From the NCBI GenBank assembly GCA_037179515.1, contig JAXCGZ010016984.1:255001-319000 (forward strand): a stretch of DNA of 64,000 nucleotides, given 5' to 3'. The notes below the pieces were generated by a model. It had not been told where the DNA came from, ran no database searches, and saw nothing but the letters and a program-made list of their open reading frames with translations. Source of the DNA: Halocaridina rubra. Taxonomy: Eukaryota > Arthropoda > Malacostraca > Decapoda > Atyidae. The position numbers were made by a program, and so were the translations under genes. Shown piece after piece: positions 48,950-61,936 of the stretch. Positions within the stretch are counted from its first letter, which is position 1. Each line of letters opens with the position of its first letter.

Positions 48950-49970
48950 GGTTTTCAAAGTTGGTGACAGTAAAGCTATTCGTGTTGTGGAGTGAAGCTG
49001 GCCACACTGTCATCAGAAAAGTTCTCCCAGGATAGCAAAAGCTTCATTACCAAACCGTGCTCAAAGAAACGAAGAAGAAATGCAAGTGTTATGCAAGAGA
49101 TCAAATATTCCAAGCCCGTGTAATTTACTGTAACTGCAGAGAATTGCTTTTAGTTTTGTGAATTTTTGACTACGTGGGAAGAGGAGGACTTTCTTCACAT
49201 CTGCCTAAGTGCCAAATTATTCGTCTGAGTCGTTGGTGACATAATTTTCAGACTGACAGGATCTGGGCATTGAGAGTGGAAGAGTCTGAAGACCCCAAAC
49301 GATACGAAGATGTGTGTTGGACTCCAAGTTGATCGAAATTTTTCTATTCTTCGCTGTGAGGTGCACTTGTGGGTAATTAATGAAAAAGGACAGATTTGGA
49401 TGTGAGTTTAAGTTCGCGAAAAGATTTTGGAGGAAAAGTGACTAAGAAGTCTGGAACGTTTTGGATCCTGATGAAATGTGTTTCCTCCGCTGTATTGGCC
49501 CATGTTTTTTTCGCAAATGAGACGCAAAATCTGATGAGGGACCCCAGGATCATTTGTTTTTTCCGATAGGACTGAATGGTCTGAAAATTCTTCGGACCTC
49601 AGCCCTGCCGAATACATGAGAGCAATCCTGAAAGACAGCATGGAGGCTAAGATGACTTTTCAAAAGACAAACTTGAAACATTGCTACTTTGGCTTGTTAT
49701 CTACGTGACATGAATCTACTTTGGTATGCGATCTACACTTTCTATTGTGATCTACAACAAGAAAGCTAGTTTGTTACCTAATTTCCAAAGACAGGCTTTT
49801 TATCTACTTTAGTTACCTAGATTCCTAACCTAACCTAACCTCTTTTAGTATTTCTAGCCGTAGATAACAAGCCTAAGGACGGTGTAGATATTTTTTCCTT
49901 GTAGATACCAAGCCAAAGTAGCACCCTTGAGACATCTGCAAGATGTATTGGTTTAATTCAAAACTAATCT
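48950..49970 (+). mobile_element. decayed Tc1/mariner-like DDE transposase
   Basis: Broken plus-strand frames show RIWALRVEESEDPKRYEDV near 49260, QNLMRDP near 49515 and WSENSSDLSPAEYMRAILKD near 49580-49640. The last matches the final catalytic region W-NSPDLNPIE--W--LK of Tc1/mariner transposases, with Glu kept at PAE. Stops and shifts throughout. The last codons are interrupted by the MITE at 49681 and resume as HLQDVLV. Confidence 0.65.
49681..49924. mobile_element. inverted-repeat MITE, family M5, inserted in the transposase relic
   Basis: Terminal inverted repeats tgctactttggcttg and, reversed, ccaagccaaagtagca, followed inward by ttatctac/gtagatac. About 244 bp, no coding capacity. 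The host reads cttgaaaca just before and cttgagaca just after, an apparent 8-9-bp target duplication with one mismatch. The centre carries cctaacctaacctaacc. Confidence 0.75.
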
Positions 49971-50394
49971 CTTCTAGTTGCTGTTTCGATCATGCCCCTC
50001 AAGATTGCAGACTATACGAGACTCGGCAAGGCTTCTACCCTACATATTGAGAACATGATAGTCTTTATTTTTTTTTAAACAATACATTAATGTAATAAAT
50101 AGTGTATACTCTTACGCCTTAGTTTTATATCCTTAGCAAAAGGTTACTACCACACTGTATGTTGTCGTTGGACCCCTTCAGTCTATTTTACTTGACAGTT
50201 TTTATATAATAATTATGAGATATGTAACTACTGTTCTCTGTTATTTCATAATACAGGAAGAACAGTTGTTATATTTCATATAGTTTCTCCCATTATTTTT
50301 GCTAATTAGCGAGTGTATTTCCTATATTCGTAACCTTTGAAAAAAAAATTCACCTTTGCGATCGAAATATAAAAAATGGTAAGTTGAGAGAGTA
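49971..50394. other. unique AT-rich DNA, nothing recognised
   Basis: No feature that I can support. Confidence 0.4.
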
Positions 50395-50586
<192 letters not shown>

Positions 50587-50646
50587 CGTATCAGAAACGG
50601 GATACCATGAGACATTATTTGCGTTTTACTGTGTCCTATTACCGTA

Positions 50647-50648
<2 letters not shown>

Positions 50649-50714
<66 letters not shown>
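50649..50714. repeat. (CT)n microsatellite
   Basis: About 66 bp of CT repeats. Confidence 0.97.
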
Positions 50715-50719
<5 letters not shown>

Positions 50720-50860
50720 CTATGCCTTTCTTCTACGTGTCTTTTTCTCAGCACAATGTCAATAATTACCACCATCATTATTATCGCTTTCTTCCACCAT
50801 ACTGCAAAAAAGAGAGTCGTGGTGTGGGCTTAGCGAGAAAGTTAAACAGCAAGACACTAA

Positions 50861-51061
50861 GGCCCGACTTCTTAAGCAGTGTAAACCTAGGATACCATAT
50901 TGTTAGTTAGACACAAATGGATTTCATATGCGCATCTGAGGCGGTTCTGTGTATGGCTAGCCCATACACAGAACCGCGCCAGATGCGTTTATAAAATGCA
51001 TTTGTGTCTACTAACTAACAATATGGTATCCTAGGTTTACACGGTTTAAGAAATCGGGCTT
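50861..51061. mobile_element. palindromic MITE, family M4, copy 1
   Basis: About 100-bp arms. They begin ggcccgacttcttaagcagt (reverse arm ends ttaagaaatcgggctt) and contain gtaaacctaggataccatat. They meet at gtatgg-ctag-cccatac near 50959. There is no coding capacity. The second copy is at 61511. Confidence 0.85.
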
Positions 51062-51332
51062 TAGAACTTAATTACATGTCAGCCCAGCCTTGGTTTTTGG
51101 ATGTATAAAGAGGAGAGAAATTTAAGTTTGGGGAATAACTTCTCTCTCTCTCTCTCTCGCTATCTATCTATCTATCTATCCATTATCTGTCTATCTATTT
51201 ATACATATATATAATATATATGTATACATTAATAATTATGTATAACTGCTACATGAAAGCTTACACACCAAGACTCCAAGACACCTTGGCCGAAAATAAT
51301 TTTTGGCGAAGAGGTTTGTGAACTTTGTGGAA

Positions 51333-51335
<3 letters not shown>

Positions 51336-51398
<63 letters not shown>
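51336..51398. repeat. (CT)n microsatellite
   Basis: About 63 bp of CT. Shorter CT/CTAT runs lie at 51138-51200. Confidence 0.96.
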
Positions 51399-51400
<2 letters not shown>

Positions 51401-51471
51401 GCGTATATATAATGTGTGTGTGTGTTTGTGTGTGTGATTATTATTATTATTATTATTATTGTACATACATA

Positions 51472-51656
51472 GTAGTCTCCGTGGCAAAATGGTAGCGTCT
51501 GCGACTCTGAGGCGGCCCGTCACGGACTGAGGTTAGTAAGGGCATACACTCAGGGTAACGATTACCTCTGCCAAAACAAGTCCTTTGTAAGAAGGCAACC
51601 GTCCTAGCCCTTAGTAGAAAAGGGAGTTGGTGACGTAAAACCGAATCCATCCAATC
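51472..51656 (+). mobile_element. tRNA-derived SINE, family S1, copy 5, lacking its B-box
   Basis: The head gtagtctccgtggcaaaatg and A-box are intact, but about 20 bp including the B-box are missing between gaggcg and gcccgtcacgg. The body runs to gacgtaaaaccgaatcc. It is flanked by perfect 17-bp direct repeats, attattgtacatacata, at 51455-51471 and 51657-51673, the best-preserved duplication in the family. Confidence 0.93.
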
Positions 51657-51899
51657 ATTATTGTACATACATACCGGTATATATGCAGAACGTAAGGGAA
51701 AAAGGAGACCCTCAAGGCATTTCTCTTTTTTCATTTGGGTAGAATGCCTTCCGGCAATTCTTTCGGTTTTGAATGTATGTATAATACGCGTGTGTGTATA
51801 ATATGCAGTAATGTATATGGGTATACGAAGAGATAAGTATATTGGTAAGTCCCTATTTCTTACTAACTTTAATGATCACATACATTATAATTACTTTTA

Positions 51900-51951
51900 G
51901 TTTTTTTTATTAAGAGTGTGACACCGGGACAGGCAGAAACTGCCCTCATCA
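51900..51951 (-). mobile_element. short retroposon 3' end, family T, copy 4
   Basis: The minus strand reads gatgagggcagtttctgcc, tgtcccggtgtcacactc, ttaataaaaaaaa. Confidence 0.6.
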
Positions 51952-52430
51952 ATAACTCTACTTTATATGTATGTATGTATGTCTCACGCCAGCCATCAGT
52001 CACACTTGACTTCGTAATTAACCAAACAGGCCCTGGCAGAAACGCAATAGTTTTCAAAGCTACATCTCAGACTTCACTAAAAAAAAAAATGTAAACAAAC
52101 ACACGTGGTACCAGTGAGAATGCCAGATATTTGACCTCAAAAATAGTTTGAATCTATTAATTTTCTTTCGTTGGTAAGTAATCACAGATCACTGTTAATT
52201 ATTTTCATCGTTAACTGATTCCCGGCTCTCTCAAATGCTCTGTTGAGGCTAAATTCCGAAATTATTATCACTGATTCATACAAACAATAGTTTATATAAA
52301 TACCTGAAGCTACTTATCTTTTCATGGTCAATTAACCTCAAAATATAAATTAGAAATTAACCTTATTTTTGTTTTTTTGTATTTTCCCATTCACTCATTC
52401 TCCCATTGTAAGGAAGGTCGCTTGCTTTCG

Positions 52431-52433
<3 letters not shown>

Positions 52434-52480
<47 letters not shown>
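52434..52480. repeat. (CT)n microsatellite
   Basis: About 47 bp of CT repeats. Confidence 0.96.
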
Positions 52481-52482
<2 letters not shown>

Positions 52483-52564
52483 GCAACTTCATATCTCCAC
52501 TAAATGTAAGTATTTTCTATATAAACTTGTAGATTTAGTACATGATGTAATAATAATAACAATG

Positions 52565-52672
52565 AATATTGAATCAAGTAAAGATAAGGTTGGGTTAAGT
52601 TAATATAGGTTAGTCATTAATCTAACCTAACAACCAAACCTAACCATTTAAGGGTTAATTTGATGAACTTGG
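52565..52672. mobile_element. possible partial M2 MITE
   Basis: It begins gaatcaagtaaagataagg as in family M2 and contains ggttgggttaag/aacctaacc complementary blocks. The right end matches only loosely. Confidence 0.35.
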
Positions 52673-52699
52673 AGTCGTTCTTTTATGCATTTGGTTTGG

Positions 52700-52896
52700 T
52701 TTCGGTTTTACGTCACGTAACTCCCTTTTCAAGTAAGGGCTAGGATGGTTGCCTGCCTTCTTTCGAGAGACTTGTTTTGGCAGATGTAATCGTTACCCTG
52801 AGTGTATGCTCTTACTAACCTCAGTCCGTGACGGGGCGCGAACTCTCGACCTGCCGCCTCAGAGCCGCGGACGCACCATTTTGCCACGGAGACTAC
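52700..52896 (-). mobile_element. tRNA-derived SINE, family S1, copy 6
   Basis: Full-length on the minus strand, from gtagtctccgtggcaaaatg through the B-box (gagagttcgcgcccc) to the gacgtaaaaccgaa end (slightly altered). Flanks cttttatgcatttg and cttttctgcatttg form a 14-bp duplication with one mismatch. Confidence 0.9.
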
Positions 52897-52914
52897 TCGT
52901 CCTTTTCTGCATTT

Positions 52915-53437
52915 GACAAGATTAAAAGTACCCCAATACTTAAATTCCGGATGGGTCATGGCCATCCCCCCCTCATAGACTACGAGAAGTGTTACACTTG
53001 GAAAATGACATTAAGGAGAAGTGGTCCAAATTGCTTGTAAAGCCATAGGAGTTACGACCGTCCAGACGCTTGTTCCTTAACAAAGTCTTGACTCCAGTGA
53101 CTGGTTCAACCTTGGCCTCGATTTAAGTAGGAAAAAAATAAATATATGCATAGAGATCCTTTCTTGTTGATTCATATAGGCATTTTACGGTTATAAAAGT
53201 ATTTAAGCTGCATAGAAGAGAGATGGAGAGATAGATAAAGAGAGAGAGGAGGAATCCATTTTAGTTGATTCAGATAGACATTTTGTTGTCTTTAAAAATC
53301 TGCAGAGAGAGAGAGAGAGATCCATTTTTGGTGATTTATACAAGTCACTTTATTGATATAATAATCTTTAAAAACTTGCATTTTGCTAGTCCAATCAAAC
53401 TTATTACAATACCAGATAAATAAGACAGTCGTTGGAA
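52915..53437. other. unique sequence with short GA runs, nothing recognised
   Basis: Short GA runs near 53235 and 53307. No gene seen. Confidence 0.4.
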
Positions 53438-53595
53438 GGCCGCTTTCACACCAAAAGGGCACGTCGCACGTGGCATGCCACGTGGCACGCCTGTTGAAAA
53501 TAAACAGTCGGAAATAAATGAAATCTTTCACACAGAAGTGGCGTGATACGTCCCATGGGCCATGTGCGACTTGCCACTTTGGTGTGAAAGCGGCC
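53438..53595. mobile_element. palindromic MITE, family M3, copy 2
   Basis: 158 bp with terminal inverted repeats ggccgctttcacacc / ggtgtgaaagcggcc and an internal cacgtcgcacgtggcatgcc. It shares tttcacacagaagtggcgtg with the longer copy at 45348 but lacks its duplicated palindromic core. The flanks are gaa and taa. Confidence 0.85.
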
Positions 53596-54772
53596 TAAAT
53601 AATAAGAAAAATTACAATGCTTTGACACAAAAACAATACAACGTAACTTTTGTTGGTGTGTTCTGTCGTCCAGAAAACGTATTATTACGAAGACAATTCT
53701 ATCTTATTTTTGTTTTATTTAGAGACGGAAAATCGGAAGGACTGAAGGAAATTTCTGTGCATGATGATGACTCAAGGTGGTAATGAAGCGGAAAGTGTAT
53801 ATTTTGTCGCACCTCTTCGTTCATTTCCAAAATGCCTCGTACGAAAAAATAATTCATATTCGTGTTGTTAAGCTCAAAGATTATACATGAAATAAACCAT
53901 AATATCATATAAATTTTCGCTATTAAATAAATTGAAATGATGGTAATTAACATGCTCATTAACTATCAGAAACGAAAATAACTGAAATGGCAATATGAGC
54001 AAAAATGTTTCTACCATATCTTTTCGTTCGGAGTCCGGAAGCAATTCTTCGTGTGGAAAAAACTTGAATATTTCCTCAAATTAGGAACCGCAACTGTGAT
54101 TATGACTCCAAAAGTATTAAAATTTTGTGAAACTTTTTGATTTTACTGTTTTCATATACATAGTAGAGTATATTTGCTTATTAACTATTAAATAAACTTA
54201 AAAAAACTAATATAAGTTTCAGTGCTGTGACCTCAACAGCTGAGTGCAGGTGAGAAAGATATCCTCCTTACCTGCTTGAAAGTGAATTTAATTTCGCGTT
54301 GCTTGTATTATACAAAAAATGAAAAAATCTTTTAAGTTTTTGGATTTAAAGCCAACAGTTATTCTTAATATATAATAAACTACATCCAAATGACTAAACT
54401 ACCCGTTAAAACTATTCCTAAACAGAAATCGTTAAAATAAGTTCCAGCGAATTATGACGTCAAGGTTTTTGGGCCACCGTGCAATCCAAGAGTTGTCTGT
54501 CAGTATGTGTTTAGTCCAGAGCGTGGAGATATGTAGAGAAATTGTGCTACACGAGAAGTCATTGTATATAAATGCGTCAATGTGAGTGCGTTTAAAGTGT
54601 GATAAGACAATACATTTAATCATTTTCAAGATAATTCTTTAGTTTACGATGACTTAGAGTCAGTTCTTACCCGCTGGTGACGTGGAAAGTGATAAAATTG
54701 TATCTGGGTTGGTTGAACTTGGGACATATTGTATTTTCTTTTCAAAAATTCGACTTCCATTGGAGCAAAATG
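53596..54772. other. no gene supported
   Basis: Unique AT-rich DNA. A plus-strand frame starting at 54455 ends near a good GTGAGT donor (54574) but has no recognisable content. Confidence 0.35.
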
Positions 54773-54921
54773 GGTTCAAGTAAAAATAAATACTCCTGTG
54801 TGCATTAAGTAACCTTTTAATTTGTCAAGTCAAGTATTAACCTAACCAAAAGTAACTTAACCTAACCTAACAAATTTTGGGGTAATCTAATGTAAGGGGG
54901 GTCGTTATTTTTACTTGATCC
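54773..54921. mobile_element. inverted-repeat MITE, family M2, copy 2
   Basis: It begins ggttcaagtaaaaataaa and ends with the complement of ggatcaagtaaaaataac. 149 bp, with internal cttaacctaacctaac. Confidence 0.75.
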
Positions 54922-55133
54922 GAAAAATGTATAACCACAATAAGTTGGAGTACTTAGTGCTTACATATCTGTACATGAAGTTCTACAATGAATTAACACA
55001 TCAATGAGTGTATAATTACAGTACTTTCGCTAAATGTGTTTAGTGATGTTCATATCCAAAATGTTGATTTTTTTCTTATGTAATGTTACTTCTTTTCAAT
55101 TATACGTAGTAAACTTTTCTAGATCTTGTTAAG

Positions 55134-55360
55134 ATAAATAACCCTCACCTCCATGTAAAGTTGAATAATCCCGTAATCAAACTTGTAAAGTTGATTAACC
55201 CCGTAATTTAACTTGTAAATTTGAATAACCTAACCTGCCTAACCAAATATGAGCGAAAACAACTAATAATTACCTTGTGAATACAAATAACCTTATAACT
55301 ACCTTGTAAATATGACGAACCCAAAGACTTGTCTTGTAAAGATGAATAACCCTAAAGGAC
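55134..55360. repeat. degenerate minisatellite, about 30-40 bp unit
   Basis: Six or so copies of a unit around cttgtaaagttgaataac followed by cccgtaatt, increasingly diverged toward the right. Confidence 0.75.
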
Positions 55361-55479
55361 CCTGGAGTTATCTTTACAAGTTTCAATTTTCTAATAATTA
55401 TTTTAGTTCTAGTGAAAGTTTCTGATATTACCAAGAAAGAAAACACTCGTATATATTTAGATAGTTCTTTGTATAAACG

Positions 55480-55480
55480 C

Positions 55481-55550
<70 letters not shown>
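55480..55550. repeat. (TTA)n microsatellite
   Basis: About 70 bp of TTA repeats. Confidence 0.96.
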
Positions 55551-55710
55551 GTAAATGTTTACTTTCTAACACCCAAGTCAGGAAAAGATCTTTAGGTTAG
55601 GTTAAGTATTTACCCCATCAAAAGACAGGAGTCGATAAATTAAAATGTTTGAGATAATCTCGTTTCGTCAACTCGTTAAGGGTGTGTAAGTAAACATGTA
55701 CATCTTTCAG

Positions 55711-55867
55711 GCCTTTCCATGACAAAGGTTTCTGGGAAAGACAACGGAAATAAAAGTAACAATGAAATGCTGTGTCAAATGACAAAAACTACGGTGACAA
55801 ATGACAAATTGTCAGTATCTGTCTGCAGCAGAATAGCCCAGAGTCTGTCAGACAGACTAACCAATGG
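55711..55867 (+). CDS. candidate internal coding exon of an unrecognised gene
   Basis: It follows a good acceptor (gtacatctttcag). Read in the phase supplied by the donors at 46716 and 48695, it gives LSMTKVSGKDNGNKSNNEML and continues through VSVCSRIAQSLSDRLTNGP without a stop into an M1 MITE at about 55868. No domain is recognised, and the donor is unclear. Composition is protein-like, rich in Ser, Asn and Lys. Confidence 0.3.
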
Positions 55868-56030
55868 ACCTCAAGAAGAATTGGCACCTGCCTTTATCAA
55901 CGGTTAGTTTAATTTTGAGCTTGACCTTTATCAACAACGACCAACTGAATATTGCCCTCAATTCTATCCCAACTGAAGAATTAGCACCTATATATATTTT
56001 TTAGGTCTCAATTCTTCATGAGTTTAATAA
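55868..56030. mobile_element. inverted-repeat MITE, family M1, copy 3 (decayed)
   Basis: The left end, cctcaagaagaattggcacc, and tttatcaacaacg blocks match family M1. The right end is the complement of ctcatgaagaattgagacc. Confidence 0.7.
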
Positions 56031-56211
56031 CAGACCCACAGAAAAAGCAGGGCCGTACCCTGGTTAATTATTACCTAATTGTATATACAGACCCACAGGC
56101 ATTTAGCAAAGAATGTCAAAATCCGACCACCATTCCTGATATCACCTGTTTTATCATCAGCTAAATTATTTATTGTTCCCTTTAAGATAAAATACTAATA
56201 GTCCTTAGTTG

Positions 56212-56216
<5 letters not shown>

Positions 56217-56267
<51 letters not shown>
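56217..56267. repeat. (CT)n microsatellite
   Basis: About 51 bp of CT repeats. Confidence 0.96.
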
Positions 56268-56271
<4 letters not shown>

Positions 56272-56329
56272 TATTCCCACTTTTTTGGGGGGGGGGAATC
56301 TTTACTTTGGCACTCTCGAGTTGATAACT

Positions 56330-56553
56330 GTAGGTATATCTGAAACTAAAACTGGTTCCCTGACTAGGGTGAACTAACCTAACCTAACCTAGCCAATATT
56401 ACATCATATCAAAATCGATTAAAAAATACTGGAAAGCAGTAATGTAGGTATATCTAAAACTAAAACTGGTTCCCTGACTAGGGTGAGCTAACCTAACCTA
56501 GCCAATATTACATCATATCAAAACCGTTTAAAAAAATACCGGAAAGCAGTAAT
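56330..56553. repeat. tandem duplication, units of 114 and 110 bp
   Basis: Both units begin gtaggtatatct and end ggaaagcagtaat. They share aactggttccctgactaggg and a cctaacctaac block that is 5 bp longer in the first unit. There are about six substitutions between them. Confidence 0.95.
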
Positions 56554-57165
56554 GCTTGTGTTCAACGTGTTGGAGTGTGTGAAAATAAACATATACCCTT
56601 CTCTGTTTTCATGTATATAGAATATTATTGAAATATTTCCTAATTTGTTTTACTCAAATAATACATAACCCCGATGTTTCCCCTTTTGGTAGTTGTTGTT
56701 GCCAGTCTGCTGACGTCAGCAGGATATGGCGTCATGTCAGGTTAGATACATTTAACGGCTAATCTTTCAGAATGGAAATAATATTCAAATTATTTGTAGA
56801 TAAAAAAAAATTGGAGACTATCATTGCGAGAATGGAACATATTGGGCCTAAGTACGATGAAGCGAAGACAGTGACTTTTTGAAATTTAATATTAAAATAA
56901 TGTTCCTTGGGAATCAGAATGTAATATTAAATTACATTGTGTTTTTATTAAAATTTAAATATTTAGGGCAATATAAATGGTCTTTCCTTACGTATTGATA
57001 AGACAATATATTAGGGTTAACATCTTTCTATGTTAATTCATATAAAACTAATTAACACACATTCCTCCCTGCCGCGAGAGAGAGAGAGAGAGAGAGAGGG
57101 GCGTTTTCGCGAGGCAAAATGTAAAAGTTTGAGTTTGTCTCAAAGAAAGTAGTAATAAACGAATC

Positions 57166-57168
<3 letters not shown>
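56554..57168. other. unique AT-rich DNA, nothing recognised
   Basis: Apart from a short GA run at 57077-57098, no feature. Confidence 0.4.

Positions 57169-57205
<37 letters not shown>
57169..57205. repeat. (TTA)n microsatellite
   Basis: About 37 bp of TTA repeats. Confidence 0.94.
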
Positions 57206-57968
<763 letters not shown>

Positions 57969-57969
57969 A

Positions 57970-58075
<106 letters not shown>

Positions 58076-58580
58076 TTAATGTGTAATTAATCTGTAACAT
58101 ATTTATTTGTCATAGATAATGTCTTTATATTCCGTTATTTATATAATAATTTACGATTGATTTTATTTTGGTTCAGCTATCTTATACGTTTCGTAATTAA
58201 CAACTACAATAAATAAATGATGAAACACGTGGCTCTCCTCACACATACACATGTGAATCATGATGACGTAACTCTTTCTAGTAAGGATAATTCTAAATAT
58301 CCTTGAATATATTCCTTTATTTTCGTTGCTATGATCATACTTGTGATATTTTTTTCCAGTTTTTAATTTTTTTATTTGTTAAATCTGTGATGCTTTTAGG
58401 ATAACAGGCATGCTAATTACAAATTACCTTTTACAAACATACATATACACAAAACTGCATGTATGGAAATAATCATACATGCTTGTATGTATGTTCAGAA
58501 ATCATACATACATGCATGCATATTTACCTACATGTAATTGTACTCGGAAATCATACATACATACAAATTTTTACACAAAT

Positions 58581-58585
<5 letters not shown>
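58076..58585. other. unique AT-rich DNA, nothing recognised
   Basis: Contains catacatacat repeats at 58430-58580 only. Confidence 0.4.

Positions 58586-58661
<76 letters not shown>
58586..58661. repeat. (TA)n microsatellite
   Basis: About 76 bp of TA. Confidence 0.97.
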
Positions 58662-58666
<5 letters not shown>

Positions 58667-58879
58667 AGTGCATACATACTTACGTGTTTTTATATGCAGA
58701 AATTATACATACATACATGTGTGCACAGTTATATAAATATTTCTATGACTGGTGTGATAGCTAAGTACAAAATTAGTCGTCTAATACTCGGAACTGGCCA
58801 AACCTGTGGCTTCATTTGTGGTATTATGCTTATGACAGATCTCCTTCCTTGTCATTGAGAATTGAAAATAACAACGACT

Positions 58880-58883
58880 TTTG

Positions 58884-58945
<62 letters not shown>

Positions 58946-58995
58946 TATAATAATAATGGTTGTGGTGATATTTTAATAATAATATTAATAATAAT

Positions 58996-59025
<30 letters not shown>
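58880..59025. repeat. (CTA)n-(TTA)n and (TAA)n microsatellites
   Basis: CTA repeats grade into TTA repeats, then TAA repeats follow after a short unique spacer. Confidence 0.93.
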
Positions 59026-59029
<4 letters not shown>

Positions 59030-59157
59030 TTACAGATAAAATATTTGATCTGCTTTTGCTAACATTTGTGGATTTAGTTTCTTTTTACGATATGTAAGTC
59101 AAGATGATCTAGGTTAAATATATTCTCTCAGCTGTCTCGGCTTTATAAACACATACG

Positions 59158-59162
<5 letters not shown>

Positions 59163-59224
<62 letters not shown>

Positions 59225-59387
59225 GTGTCACACTTATGTTCATGACGCTGAGTTTTTTCATTTAATTATGCTTTTTCTCTCTATCTGTCTGTTTGTCTAT
59301 CTATCTATCTACCTCTATCGCCCCCCATTTTAAGCGTTCAGCTTATTCGTGTTCATGGCGTCGAAAGTGTTTTCATGTAGTCTAGTT

Positions 59388-59452
<65 letters not shown>
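59163..59452. repeat. two (CT)n microsatellites
   Basis: 59163-59221 and 59392-59452, with similar bases between and after them (cacttatgttcatg / cacttattcgtgttcatg), suggesting a duplicated segment. Confidence 0.9.
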
Positions 59453-59456
<4 letters not shown>

Positions 59457-59828
59457 TAGTCTTTTTATGCTTTACACTTATTCGTGTTCATGTCACTGCT
59501 GGGGCGATTTCTTTGCTCTGTTTTTGTTTTATTTTTGTATTGATCCAAACCGTGATGAAGATTTTGTATGTGTGTATGTATGTATGTGTACGTAACTAAA
59601 AATATTTGTATATGTATATACTAGCCAAATATTGCTCGTTACTCCCCGTCTCCGAGTCCAATATAAGTCGTTATTGCAGCAGGAGTGCGATTCCTACCAA
59701 AAAATATCTGTTGAAATGTGATTCCTACCGAAATCTGGAATATGATTCCTACTTAAGCAAGTTAATTTGAAAAGCACAGGAACATCACATATTTACTGAG
59801 TCACTGAAAAATCAGTGTGGACATCGAA

Positions 59829-60040
59829 TAAATAAAAAAAATTAAACCTAACCTAACTTAAGCTTAGTTAATGGAAATACAAAATTTGAGCAAATAAAAA
59901 AATGAACCATAACCTAACTAAACCTAACTTGAACTTGGTGGAATTATACAAAATGAGTAAATAAAGAATAAGATCTAACCTAACCTAAATTTAGTCAGTG
60001 GAAATATAAAAATTTATTAAGTGAAAACAAATTTTACCTA
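59829..60040. repeat. minisatellite, about 60-68 bp unit, three and a half copies
   Basis: Each unit contains an A-rich aataaa stretch, a cctaacctaac block, a tttagt/cttagtt block and ggaaatacaaaa. The units are clearly related but diverged. Confidence 0.8.
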
Positions 60041-60120
60041 ACAAAAAATGAAAAAAAAATTAAGACAAAATAAATCTTAAGTGGTAGAATGGCACTCCGT
60101 GGCACCATATAATCTTTATT

Positions 60121-60130
<10 letters not shown>

Positions 60131-60169
<39 letters not shown>

Positions 60170-60248
60170 GTTACAATCACTTTAAACCTTTTATTTCACA
60201 AATAAGTTACTTTTTCTCTCACTCGCAAATTTAAGCTTTAACAGTTTA

Positions 60249-60323
<75 letters not shown>
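60131..60323. repeat. (TTA)n (60131-60168) and (CT)n (60252-60323)
   Basis: Two simple tracts separated by about 80 bp. Confidence 0.96.
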
Positions 60324-60325
<2 letters not shown>

Positions 60326-60543
60326 TGTGTATTAAAATAGAATTAATAAGGGCTTCATAATTCGCTATGGAATTGCCAAAAGAAATTGTTATAAAGGAGG
60401 GTCTGAACGAGTTAATCCCTCACTCCAAAAAAGAGCCTGGAAACACTATAAACAACAGACACTATTCAGCCTTCCCGTGTGCATTAAAATCAATAGGCTT
60501 GACAGAGAGACATTGGGTGGGGCCAGAAATGTGGAACACTTTT

Positions 60544-60679
<136 letters not shown>

Positions 60680-60849
60680 AAACATATCATAATTAAGGAA
60701 TCAATCCCATAATAGGCACCTGGTATGTCTTAATCTTTGATGAAGCTTTTACAATTCGGCCTCAATCCCACACTAGGCACCTCGTATTGAATTAAATAAT
60801 AAACACTTGTTAAGTACAAAAAAAAAATTCCGTTAGGTTAGGTTAGCTT

Positions 60850-61407
60850 AACATAGGTTACATGCCATGTGTGCAACGAAGAATGACCAAGATGATACAC
60901 AATATCAGAAATCTACCATATGAGGACAGATTAAAAAAACTTAATCTACATTCTCTAGAGAGGCGAAGAGTTAGGGGGGATATGATTGAAGTGTATAAAT
61001 GGTTTAAAGGGATTAACAAGGGAGATATTAATAAAGTTTTAAAAATTCATGATCAAACCAGAACTCGTAATAATGGATTTAAGCTTGATAAATTTAGGTT
61101 CAGAAGGGAAATTGGTAAAAATTGGTTTGGTAATAGAGTAGCTGATGCATGGAACAGGCTTCCTAGTATGATAGTAAATGCCAATACCTTAGACACCTTC
61201 AAATGTAGATTAGATAGACATATGACAGAGGTAGGGTGGGTATGAATAGGTTAGTGCTTATTAGAAAAATCATAAAAAGAAAAACAGAATAAATAAGTAG
61301 AGTAGAATAGAATAGGTTAGACATGCTGAAAATACAATTCAAAAATGGAGCTGCCTCGTGTGTGCCAGTAGGCATGTTGCAGTGTCCTCTATTCTTATGT
61401 TCTTATG
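60850..61407 (+). mobile_element. CR1-group LINE, third family, 5'-truncated copy
   Basis: An intact 127-codon frame (60862-61245) encodes the ORF2 C-terminus: CVQRRMTKMIHNIRNLPYED, RRRVRGDMIEVYKWFKG, ADAWNRLPSMIVNANTLDTF, stop. It is homologous to the L1 C-terminus but only about 40% similar, so it is a distinct family. The 3' UTR ends with two copies of ttcttatg, close to the octamer repeats that end CR1 elements. Confidence 0.85.
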
Positions 61408-61510
61408 TCTCAGCCCCACATTAAGAACCTCCCATTTGCCTCATTACCAGAACAAGCACCTAAAAAGTATAATCAGGTTCCTATTTGGGATTGATCTGAA
61501 TTGTGTCCAA

Positions 61511-61728
61511 GGCTCGATTTCTTGAACAGTGTAAACCTAGGATACCATATTGTTAGTTAGCTAGACGCACAAATGGATTTCATAAAGACCGCTGACGTGG
61601 TTCTGTGTACGGCTAGGATCCCGCGCGGAATCCTAGCCATACACAGAACCGCGTCAGATGCGTTTATGAAATCCATTTGTGTCTAACAATATGTTATCCT
61701 AGGCTTACACTATTTAAGAAATCGGGCC
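61511..61728. mobile_element. palindromic MITE, family M4, copy 2
   Basis: About 218 bp. It begins ggctcgatttcttgaacagt and ends ttaagaaatcgggcc. The arms share ctaggataccatattgttag and ttctgtgtacggctagg, and the centre is atcccgcgcggaat. Confidence 0.87.
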
Positions 61729-61848
61729 CATATCTTTGCCTTGTAATAAGTTTTGCATAAAAACATTTGGTTAATTAGGAGTGACTTTTTCTAAGTAGAA
61801 ATGAGAGAGAGAGAGATTATCACTCATCTTTTCTCTGGTGTTCGTTTC

Positions 61849-61850
<2 letters not shown>

Positions 61851-61934
<84 letters not shown>
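61851..61934. repeat. (CT)n microsatellite
   Basis: About 83 bp of CT repeats. Confidence 0.97.

Positions 61935-61936
<2 letters not shown>

Noticed and set aside
54455..54574. Plus-strand frame ending near a GTGAGT
   Set aside because: No recognisable content and no matching downstream acceptor; kept out of the annotation.
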